A DNA stretch of 64,000 nt from an uncultured Clostridia bacterium (lineage in GTDB: Bacteria; Bacillota; Clostridia; Oscillospirales; Acutalibacteraceae), in assembly GCA_946187325.1 (NCBI GenBank), contig CAMHQC010000002.1, positions 1 to 64,000 on the forward strand, written 5' to 3'. Positions 39,207 to 47,347 of the stretch are shown piece by piece. The notes beneath the pieces were generated by a model. It had not been told where the DNA came from and did no database searches. It saw only the letters and a program-made list of their open reading frames with translations. A program made the translations under genes and the position numbers. How positions within the stretch are numbered: the first letter of the stretch is position 1; each line of letters starts with the position of its first letter.

Positions 39207-40403
39207 ATGAAAAAGTTTTTATCAATTGTACTCGCTTTAACTATTTTAGTGTCTATCGCTATTCCTGTTACAGCGGGCGCTGTAGCTAAGGTTACAGGTT
39301 TAAAGCAAACAGGTTCTTCAACCACTTCGGTCGATATCTCTTGGGATAGATTTTCGGGCGCTACTAAGTATAAGATTGAATACAGCGATACTAAAAACGG
39401 TACTTATAAAGAGGATACTTCTTATAATACCGACGGCAGCGAAGGTATATACAGCCTGTTTAGAGGTTCTACTTACTACGTAAAGGTTACTCCTTACGTT
39501 AACGGCTGGGTTAACGCTTCCGCAAGCGAGCCTTTCGAGGTTGTAACCAGTCCTGACGGGCTATCTGATTTAAAGCAGACTAAGGCTGCTAAAAGCTCTA
39601 TGACTTTAAGCTGGACAGCGGTTTCAGGCGCGACTTCTTATAATATTTATAAGGATTACGGCAACAATAACGTTAAGAAAGTAGGTACTTCTAAGACTAC
39701 CTCATATACGGTAACAGGTCTTTCTAACAAAAAGGCTCTTGATTTTAACTATATCAGAGTAGCTCCCGTGAGAAACTCCGCTACCTACGGCGCTGAGGGT
39801 TATGACAAGAGTATTTATAACTATTATTTAAGACTTACTCCTAAAAAGGGCGAAACTCCTAAGTTCAGCTATTACTGGTCTTACAGCGACAGCGTATCGT
39901 TCAAAGCTCCGTCCTTAAAGTTCCAGGACGGTTATCAGTTCCAGATTTTTAAGGCTAATAAGAAAAAGGCTTTAAAAACTCTCAATAAAACTACTTCTGT
40001 CGAGTTAAAGAAAGGCCAGTTCTATAAGGTTAGAACACGTTCCTACGCTTTAGTTAACTCTAAGAAAATCTACGGCGCTTGGTCGTCTTACAAATACTTT
40101 ACTCTTTCTTTAAAGAATATCCGTACTACATCAAAAACTCAGCGTTCTGTAAAGCTCGCGTGGTCTAAGCCCAAGGGCGGTAAGGTTAAGTACGATATTT
40201 ACGTATCTAAAGAATACAACAAGGGCCTCAAAAAGACCGTTAAGAACTTAAAGCGTAATTCCGTTAAGGTTACTAAAATCGGTAAAAAGAGCCTCAAGAA
40301 GAATACATATTACTATTTCTACGTAGTTCCTAAGGTTAAGGTCGGCAAGAAGTACAAAGCTTCACCGATTATGACATATCTTTCAACTTACACAAAGTCT
40401 TAA
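39207..40403 (+). CDS. secreted fibronectin type III-like repeat protein
   Basis: Signal peptide; VAKVTGLKQTGSSTTSVDISWDRFSGATKYKI; paralogue of the 25225-26430 gene. Confidence 0.78.
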   Translation: MKKFLSIVLALTILVSIAIPVTAGAVAKVTGLKQTGSSTTSVDISWDRFSGATKYKIEYSDTKNGTYKEDTSYNTDGSEGIYSLFRGSTYYVKVTPYVNGWVNASASEPFEVVTSPDGLSDLKQTKAAKSSMTLSWTAVSGATSYNIYKDYGNNNVKKVGTSKTTSYTVTGLSNKKALDFNYIRVAPVRNSATYGAEGYDKSIYNYYLRLTPKKGETPKFSYYWSYSDSVSFKAPSLKFQDGYQFQIFKANKKKALKTLNKTTSVELKKGQFYKVRTRSYALVNSKKIYGAWSSYKYFTLSLKNIRTTSKTQRSVKLAWSKPKGGKVKYDIYVSKEYNKGLKKTVKNLKRNSVKVTKIGKKSLKKNTYYYFYVVPKVKVGKKYKASPIMTYLSTYTKS

Positions 40404-40515
40404 ATGAAAAACCCGTTTAATACGGGTTTTTCTATATTAGAATAATGAACCGTTTTTGTCCCAAAAATTCTACATATTCGTAGAAAATAATCAAAATAGC
40501 GGCAAAAATTTTGGA

Positions 40516-40626
40516 TTGCCTAAATTATAGACATATGCTATAATGATTAGGCTGATTTAAACAGAAGTTTTGAAAGGGTAGAATGTGAGGGAAGGAAAGC
40601 GGGCTTATGCCTGCTTTTCCTATTTT
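40516..40626 (+). ncRNA. candidate small RNA / leader: promoter followed by hairpin terminator
   Basis: TTGCCT-N17-TATAAT at 40516-40544; GGAAAGCGGGC-ttat-GCCTGCTTTTCC at 40594-40620. Confidence 0.35.
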
Positions 40627-40762
40627 AGACGTATTTATCAAATAACAAACTTTGTTAATTTTTTAATTAGTTTTAAATCGGTTGATTTTATCTGTCGATT
40701 TATGTATAATAATTGTAATCTATGCCCGCGTAGATTTTTATTAAAACATAGGAGGTTATCCA

Positions 40763-41695
40763 ATGTCAGACGCAACAATCCAGACCACAGGCGGTGTTAT
40801 TCATCAGAAAGATATCGACTTTATCTATGATACCATCTGTGAGGTTTTTAACTGTAATAAGGAGCAGATTCTCGATTTAAAGCCGCTCCAAAAGGGATTA
40901 ACCAACTCGGTTTTATCCTTTGAGTTAAACGGCGGTAAGTACGTGTTCCGTTTCCCGGGGCTCGGCTCCGAGATTTTAGTTGACCGAGGCAGAGAGTCTA
41001 TGATTCAGAGCCAGGCTTACGAGGCGAGAGTTGATACAACCTTGGTGGCTATGAGCGTTTCTAAGGGTTGGAAAATTGCTAAGTACGTCGAGCATCGTGA
41101 TTTTGATTATAATAACGTCAGCGATATTTACCGCGGCGTAAGACTTTTAAATAAACTCCATCACTTCTCGGCTAAGGTTAGATGGGAGTTCGACGTTAAG
41201 GAAAAATGGGAGTCTATTAAGGCTATGATTCCCGAGGATAAATACGGCGAGAATTTCCCGGAATATCCCGGATTTAACGAAATCAGGGACAGAGTTTACG
41301 AGCTCGTAGAGCTTACTAAGCAGGACGGTATACCGAGATGTATTACTCACGGCGACGCCCGTGACGAAAACTTCCTTATCAACGATTCCGAAATCTATCT
41401 CACCGACTGGGAGTACGGCGGATATAACGACCCGGGCTTTGACGTAGGTACTTATATCTGCGGCGGAGATCATACCGACGAGGAAGTTGACAGAATCCTC
41501 TTTATCTATTTCGGTCATAAACCCACCGAAATCGAAAGACGTCACTTCTACGCTTGGATATCTATTACAGGCTTCTTCTTTATGCACTGGTGTATGTTCA
41601 AGGAAGCTTCGGGTCAGAAGGTCGGCTACTTAAAGCCCTTGTGGTACCGCTTTGCTAAGGACTACAGCAAGCGCGCGTTAGAAATGTACAAGTAA
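40763..41695 (+). CDS. choline kinase/LicA-like phosphotransferase
   Basis: CITHGDARDENFLINDSEIYLTDWEYGGYNDPGFDVGTYI; RBS AGGAGG. Confidence 0.82.
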   Translation: MSDATIQTTGGVIHQKDIDFIYDTICEVFNCNKEQILDLKPLQKGLTNSVLSFELNGGKYVFRFPGLGSEILVDRGRESMIQSQAYEARVDTTLVAMSVSKGWKIAKYVEHRDFDYNNVSDIYRGVRLLNKLHHFSAKVRWEFDVKEKWESIKAMIPEDKYGENFPEYPGFNEIRDRVYELVELTKQDGIPRCITHGDARDENFLINDSEIYLTDWEYGGYNDPGFDVGTYICGGDHTDEEVDRILFIYFGHKPTEIERRHFYAWISITGFFFMHWCMFKEASGQKVGYLKPLWYRFAKDYSKRALEMYK

Positions 41696-41709
41696 TCGGA
41701 GGTAGTAAA

Positions 41710-42408
41710 ATGACATATATAATTTTAGCAGCGGGAAAAGGCGTAAACCTACAGCCTTTAACCTTAAAAACCCCTAAGTCGCTTTATAAGCTAAACCGAA
41801 ATACAACCGTTCTACAGAGAATGGTAAGGCTTATAAGGAAAAATGATACTTCCGCCGAAATCGTTGTAGTAGCGGGCTTTATGTATGAGCAGGTTACACG
41901 TGAGCTCGAGAGAGAAAACGTAATTATCGTTCGTAATCCGTTCTATTCAACCACAGGCTCTATAGCGTCCCTCTGGTTCGCTAAAAAGTACCTGGAGCGC
42001 GATAACGTAACTATTATGAACTCCGATATCGTTGCCGAAGAAAAGCTCGTAGAGGAAGTAATTTGCAAAAATACCGACGTTCCTTATGTGCTTGTCGATT
42101 CGAGCAAAACCGAGGGTAAGTATAACGTACAGGTTAACGGCGACAGAATCTGCGTAATGAGTAAGGCTCTATCCTCATTCTACGCTCAGTACGTAAGTAT
42201 TACTAAGCTCGACGCCGTATCGGCTCGTTTCCTTATCGAAGAAATCGATAATATGGTAAACGGCGAGATGTACGACCAGCTATTCGAGGACGCTTTGGTT
42301 CAGATGATTTTCGAAAACGACTTCGATTTATATTATAAGGATATAAAGGATTATTCCTGGTCCGAAATTGATAACGTTGATGACCTCTTAAAAGCGAAAG
42401 AGGTTTAA
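41710..42408 (+). CDS. LicC-like nucleotidyltransferase
   Basis: IILAAGKGVNLQPLTLKTPKSLYKLN; FYSTTGSIASLWFAKKYL. Confidence 0.82.
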   Translation: MTYIILAAGKGVNLQPLTLKTPKSLYKLNRNTTVLQRMVRLIRKNDTSAEIVVVAGFMYEQVTRELERENVIIVRNPFYSTTGSIASLWFAKKYLERDNVTIMNSDIVAEEKLVEEVICKNTDVPYVLVDSSKTEGKYNVQVNGDRICVMSKALSSFYAQYVSITKLDAVSARFLIEEIDNMVNGEMYDQLFEDALVQMIFENDFDLYYKDIKDYSWSEIDNVDDLLKAKEV

Positions 42409-42440
42409 AATACAGTATATTTAAATATAAACAGTAGAAA

Positions 42441-42474
42441 AAGGGCTGTCACATTAAAGCGTGTGACAGCCCTC
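42441..42474. terminator. intrinsic terminator
   Basis: AGGGCTGTCACATTAAAGCGTGTGACAGCCCT. Confidence 0.75.
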
Positions 42475-42610
42475 GTTGTCATTCTGAGGAGCATAGCGGC
42501 GAAGAGGCTAAAATATTACGTGTTAGTTTTCTTAATCAGTTTTTTAAGTTCTGTCGCCTTTTTTGCTTATATAATAATTAAGAGGTATCCAAAAGGATAC
42601 CTCAGAATTA

Positions 42611-42694
42611 TGGTGCGGGCGACAGGACTTGAACCTGCACACCATTGGCACAAGAACCTAAATCTTGCGTGTCTGCCAATTCCACCACGCCCGC
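42611..42694 (-). tRNA. tRNA-Leu (anticodon UAG)
   Basis: Minus strand GCGGGCGTGGTGGAATTGGCAGACACGCAAGATTTAGGTTCTTG...GGTTCAAGTCCTGTCGCCCGCACCA; anticodon loop TTTAGGT. Confidence 0.95.
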
Positions 42695-42951
42695 GTATAT
42701 AAAAATATTTTTAGAATTATCTCAAAATGTGTCTCGTGTCTGCCAATTCCTCCAGCCCAAAATATAGTCGTCTCACTCGTTCTAAGAGCGAACTCGTGAC
42801 ACTCCTTATTTTGCGCAGCGCTTTTGCTCCCTTTATCCGCCACCGGCGGCGGTCGCAACGCTACCACGCCCGCGTATATAAAAATTTTTTTAGAATTATC
42901 TCAAAATGTGTCTCGTGACTGCCAATTCCTCCAGCCCAAAATATAGTCGTC
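42684..42951 (-). repeat. two ~89-bp repeats containing tRNA-Leu 5'-half remnants
   Basis: ACCACGCCCGCGTATATAAAAAT...CTCCAGCCCAAAATATAGTCGTC at 42684-42772 and 42863-42951. Confidence 0.8.
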
Positions 42952-43235
42952 GTCCGCGTATTCGCGTAAAATATATTATACATTAAATATTGTTTTGTGT
43001 CAAATTTTCGTCTTATATTTCTTAAAAAAAATAATCAATTAAATTTTGGTAATAATCCACAATAATTTGATAACACTTTTGTATATATAAACAATAAAAT
43101 GTTACTTGCAAAACGCTATATATTGTGTTATTATATTAATGCTCCACAAAATACGGTTGCAATTTAATTTAAATATTCGATGAATTTGTGTGTTTTATAA
43201 GTTTTGTGAATTAATTTTTGAAAGGAAGGTACGAA

Positions 43236-43532
43236 ATGGAGATTAAAGTAATCGGCGGCGAATTATCCAAGAAAGAAATCGACGCGTATGTAATGCAGAT
43301 TAAGGAGGCTAATCCCGATAAGGAGTTTAAGACCTTCGAGTTCACTGTAGACGGCGAGTATGTAGACGTTAACTACACTTATGATACGGTTCCCTTCGAG
43401 AGAATCAGAAGAATCACAGGTTACCTCGTTGGTACTCTTGACCGTTTCAACGACGCTAAGCGCGCTGAGGTTGAGGACAGAGTAAAGCACGGACTTAATT
43501 CCTGCTCATGCTCGCTCGAGGATATCGCTTGA
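43236..43532 (+). CDS. small NrdD C-terminal-like protein
   Basis: ERIRRITGYLVGTLDRFNDAKRAEVEDRVKHG resembles the C-terminal region of anaerobic ribonucleotide reductases. Confidence 0.65.
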   Translation: MEIKVIGGELSKKEIDAYVMQIKEANPDKEFKTFEFTVDGEYVDVNYTYDTVPFERIRRITGYLVGTLDRFNDAKRAEVEDRVKHGLNSCSCSLEDIA

Positions 43533-43691
43533 AGTTAAAGTAAAGTATTAAAGCTCGGATATTTATCCGGGCTTTTTGTTTTAATGAAAACTATGACGTA
43601 CCTAGAATGTGTATTTAAAATTACAATGTCGTAATTTTTCGTTTTAAGGCTGAATTTGTGTTATACTGAAACTGTATAGGAGGAATGCTGT

Positions 43692-45344
43692 ATGAAAAAA
43701 TGTAAGAAAAGCGGAACTGAAAATCATCCCGACGAGATTTTCTGCACAAATTGCGGAGAGAATCTTATGCGTAAGGAGTATCTAGATCCCGAAAATTCCG
43801 AAAAAGCCGAAGCTTCGGTACAGAAAGTCGAACAGAAAGCCGCGGTTAATATTCAAAACGGCGAAGATAATTCTACAAAAGAATTATCTGATGATACTAA
43901 GAAAAAGAAAAGTAAAAAACCGCTGATTATCGTACTCATCGTTTTAGGTGTTTTAATCGTAGCGGGAGCGTGTGCGGCCGCTTACTTCTTATTCTTTAAA
44001 ACTCCCGATAAACCCACTAACAGCGAGATTATAAAAGCCTTAAACGCCGATAAATCCGTCAGCGATGTTAAGGTAGGGGAGAACAATTATAAATTTACGG
44101 TTAAACAGCTCGATAATATTAAGGATAACTTAACCCGCGATTTATTTACCTGCAATTTAACCGTAACCCGCGAGTGCGATGTTTACGGAATATCTCCCGT
44201 AGATTATACCGTAACCTTTAAAAAGAACGGTTCCGAGTTTAAATACGACAATGCGAAAACCGATGTTAAAAAGCTTTCTTTCTATGCAGTAAGCGGTGTA
44301 GAGCAGAAAACCGCCGACGATAAGGTTCATACCTATTATAAGGAAGCTGAGTTTAAACAGCGCGATACAAAGCTCGATCAAAACGTTGACCGCCTTTATT
44401 ATACCGTTAATAATAAGGAATACGACGGAATAGTTGTTATCCGTTATGATTTTTCTAAGGAAAAAGGCTGGGTGTTTAAAAAATTCAGCGATAAAAAGCT
44501 CGAGTTTAAGAAAGGCGTTACCCATAAGGAAAAAGGTCTTTTATCTAACTCCGCTGTAAATAATATTCTGTTTTTAGGTGTAGACAGCGACACAGGCGTC
44601 GGTCGTTCGGACTGTATGATGCTTATTTCTGTTGACTCTAACACAGGTACAATTAAGCAGACTTCCTTTATGCGTGATAACTGGTTTGAAATCCCGGGTC
44701 ACGGTCAGAATAAAGTTAACGCCGCTTTCGCGTTGGGCGGCCCCGAGCTCACTATGAAAACAATCGAGAATACGTTTAGCGTCAAGATTGATAACTATGT
44801 GTGCGTTAGCTTTACGACATTTAAGGCGGTTATAAACGCCCTCGGCGGTGTGGATGTAAATATCACATCCGATGAAGCGGGCTATATAAACTGGCAGATT
44901 AACAAAAACGGTCAGGCGGGTTCGATTGGGCTCGTCAGTACCAAGGGCGGAGTAACACACCTAAACGGACAGCAGGCGTTATGGTTGTGCCGTGACCGAG
45001 GCGGAAACGGCTTTAGCGGTAACGATTTTACCCGCTCGGCTCGTCAGCGCAGAGTTATCAGAAGTCTTGTTAAAACATATAAAAACCTCACCCCCGCAAA
45101 GGTTCTTAAAACTATAAAGACGCTTAGAAATAACGTTAAAACCGATCTCTCGGGTTCGGACTTTAAATGGTACGCGGCTCATTCTCCTAAGTTCTTCGGC
45201 TATAAATTCAAGGAACGCGGAGTGCCGGGCGACGGCGAATGGCAGTCGGGAACTTCCTCGGGCGGCGCGTGGATAATTCAGCTCAACGATTTTAATAAAT
45301 TAAAGAGCGACGTTCAGCATTTTATCTACGAAGACTTAAAATAA
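43692..45344 (+). CDS. LytR-CpsA-Psr family protein with N-terminal zinc-ribbon-like segment
   Basis: CKKSGTENHPDEIFCTNCG, TM helix, LFLGVDSDTGVGRSDCMMLISVD, VNAAFALGG, LCRDRGGNGFSGNDFTRSARQRRVI. Confidence 0.87.
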   Translation: MKKCKKSGTENHPDEIFCTNCGENLMRKEYLDPENSEKAEASVQKVEQKAAVNIQNGEDNSTKELSDDTKKKKSKKPLIIVLIVLGVLIVAGACAAAYFLFFKTPDKPTNSEIIKALNADKSVSDVKVGENNYKFTVKQLDNIKDNLTRDLFTCNLTVTRECDVYGISPVDYTVTFKKNGSEFKYDNAKTDVKKLSFYAVSGVEQKTADDKVHTYYKEAEFKQRDTKLDQNVDRLYYTVNNKEYDGIVVIRYDFSKEKGWVFKKFSDKKLEFKKGVTHKEKGLLSNSAVNNILFLGVDSDTGVGRSDCMMLISVDSNTGTIKQTSFMRDNWFEIPGHGQNKVNAAFALGGPELTMKTIENTFSVKIDNYVCVSFTTFKAVINALGGVDVNITSDEAGYINWQINKNGQAGSIGLVSTKGGVTHLNGQQALWLCRDRGGNGFSGNDFTRSARQRRVIRSLVKTYKNLTPAKVLKTIKTLRNNVKTDLSGSDFKWYAAHSPKFFGYKFKERGVPGDGEWQSGTSSGGAWIIQLNDFNKLKSDVQHFIYEDLK

Positions 45345-45363
45345 TAATTTATAATAATACTAA

Positions 45364-45410
45364 AAGACCGGCTCAATAAACTGAGTCGGTCTTAGTTGTA
45401 GGTAATGTAG
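45364..45410. repeat. terminator-containing direct repeat, left copy
   Basis: AGACCGGCTCAATAAACTGAGTCGGTCTTAGTTGTAGGTAATGTAG, repeated at 46028-46074 with about 1 mismatch. Confidence 0.85.
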
Positions 45411-45444
45411 CCGAGTTATTTTTGAAATTTAACATTCGAGCCTA

Positions 45445-45719
45445 GGGTAACAGAAGTAATCTGAACCTCGGTTTTGTCGGACAGATTTCCGCCTACCCTT
45501 TGTTAAAATGCTCGGAAACCCGTCAGGGTTTCCTGTGCTTTTGCCGCGGCTAGACGAAAATCTGCCTCGGCAAAACTCCTTTGGACTTTAAACGGTTGAA
45601 ATTTTAGGCGATTTGCGGTGCGGAGAATGTTAGCAGGCTGGCGCCTGCTGACGTTCGACAAGCCGTAAAGAGTCAAAATCACTCCGTTTAAAGCGTGGTT
45701 CGGATTGCTTCTGTTACCC
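45445..45719. mobile_element. MITE, long copy (275 bp), TA-flanked
   Basis: Same 23-bp TIRs as 33540-33715, TA on both sides, with 99 extra internal bp. Confidence 0.87.
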
Positions 45720-45729
45720 TAATATAAAA

Positions 45730-45819
45730 TGAACAGTTATGAACAGTTAAATTTTTTTATCTGTTCATAAAAAAGTCAGTATTTATCAGGCTTTATAGTA
45801 CATTTGAACAGATGAACAG
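45730..45819. repeat. TGAACAG iteron-like cluster
   Basis: TGAACAG at 45730, 45740, 45805 and 45813; inverted CTGTTCA at 45761; followed by an A/T-only tract. Confidence 0.55.
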
Positions 45820-45975
45820 TAAATATATATATATTATAATTTTTATAATAAAATATATATTTTTATTTTTTAAATTAATATTATATATAGCTGAACACAT
45901 CCATCTGTAACAGAAGGCAGTTTTCAGCGGTTACTTACCTCAACATAGCAGGGGATTGGGATGGCGGTGAGAATT

Positions 45976-46027
45976 AAAAAACTATGTTTGAGAAGCCGAG
46001 TCAAAAAAGAACTTTTTCTACAGTCAG
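45976..46027. repeat. internally deleted copy of the REPIN-like element
   Basis: AAAAACTATGTTTGAGAAGCCGAGTCAAAAAAGAACTTTTTCTACAGTCAGA, equal to 34739-34994 minus 204 bp between GAGAAG repeats. Confidence 0.8.
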
Positions 46028-46074
46028 AGACCGGCTCAATAAACAGAGTCGGTCTTAGTTGTAGGTAATGTAGT
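46028..46074. repeat. terminator-containing direct repeat, right copy
   Basis: See 45364-45410. Confidence 0.85.
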
Positions 46075-46118
46075 TAGCTATTCTCGAAATGTGACATTAG
46101 TTATATTTCAATAATGAA

Positions 46119-46682
46119 TTACAGGTATAATATATAAAACGCGCCGCTGAACACGGATAATAGAATTGAAGTAATTATCTTAAATCTTTTCGATACTTTA
46201 GCCTTTCTCATTACAAAAAAGTATATTAAACAGAAAAATCCGAAAGTGATAAATGCACATAATATCATAAATATTATGTCCGTAATAGTTAATCCGGTGT
46301 TAAGGACAAAGTATAAGCTTTCGTGAATATCAATAGAGAACAATTTGGTTTTATTCATATTATATTCATAATAATAAAAAAACAAACTGATACATAAGAA
46401 AACTAAACCTTTTAACATCTCAACACAAAAGCCAAACCCGGTATATAAACCAACCATAGTAAAAATTCTTTTGCATTTTAATTCGTTTTTTGATAATGCT
46501 TTGGCTATAAATAATACCGTAAGTCCTAATATAAGATGCCATAATACTATTATCAGCCACGACATAGGGAGAAATAGAACTTCAAGATAGTCATTTAAAT
46601 AATTATCATGTATCAATAAAAACACCTGCTTTATGTACAAAGTTTTTAATATGAATTTGTGGGATTTCACCTTGATAAACAA
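46119..46682 (-). CDS. multi-TM membrane protein of unknown function
   Basis: 187 aa with several hydrophobic segments; exact start uncertain. Confidence 0.5.
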   Translation of the reverse strand: MFIKVKSHKFILKTLYIKQVFLLIHDNYLNDYLEVLFLPMSWLIIVLWHLILGLTVLFIAKALSKNELKCKRIFTMVGLYTGFGFCVEMLKGLVFLCISLFFYYYEYNMNKTKLFSIDIHESLYFVLNTGLTITDIIFMILCAFITFGFFCLIYFFVMRKAKVSKRFKIITSILLSVFSGAFYILYL

Positions 46683-46714
46683 TATGAGCAGCTCATCTGA
46701 GCTGCTCTAAATTT

Positions 46715-47275
46715 TTACTTGTTATTTTTAATTAATTCTTCGATTAATTTATTCTCTTTAGCGTGTTTACCGTGATCGCCGGGAGTTCTGAGAGTTATGC
46801 CGTAAGTTCTCGCCTGTTTAGCGTAGTCCTTAATAAGATGCTTTTTAATAATTTTTTTCTTGCTAAAGGTTTCGTACTTTTCTACGATAAGCTGTTTGAT
46901 ACCCTTGGCATCGACCATTCTCGCGCCTGTAGCGGAAATACATACGAAGTATTTGCCCTTGTCGGTAGTTACCGTAGCGTAAGCCCTGTAGGTGCTGTCG
47001 GTTTCGTGATAAACGTCTAAGTCGTCTATCGAGGTTGATTTACCCTCGTAAAACTCGTTGAGCTCGTTTACTTGATTATTAAAGGTGAAGATGTATTTCT
47101 TAGCTTCGGGAAGGAATAAATCATTCAAGCCTTCGCCTGAGTTATCGAGCGACTTTACCGTATCGTAAAAAAGCTTTTCGATATTCGAGCTGTTATTTCC
47201 GTAAGATACCGCTAAAGAAACTATTATCGCGAGTACAACGCATACAGCAATTATCGCGGTAAGTACCTTATTCAT
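46715..47275 (-). CDS. secreted or membrane-anchored protein of unknown function
   Basis: N-terminal hydrophobic segment and soluble domain. Confidence 0.6.
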   Translation of the reverse strand: MNKVLTAIIAVCVVLAIIVSLAVSYGNNSSNIEKLFYDTVKSLDNSGEGLNDLFLPEAKKYIFTFNNQVNELNEFYEGKSTSIDDLDVYHETDSTYRAYATVTTDKGKYFVCISATGARMVDAKGIKQLIVEKYETFSKKKIIKKHLIKDYAKQARTYGITLRTPGDHGKHAKENKLIEELIKNNK

Positions 47276-47347
47276 ACTAAATCATTTCCTCTCAAATTAG
47301 AAATTTGCCTTATTTATTATATAACTTAGTAAAAATTTGTCAATACC

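Noticed and set aside
42476-42515. TTGTCATTCTGAGGAGCATAGCGGCGAAGAG resembling a widespread dispersed bacterial repeat
   Set aside because: Single truncated copy in this window; no second copy to support a repeat call.
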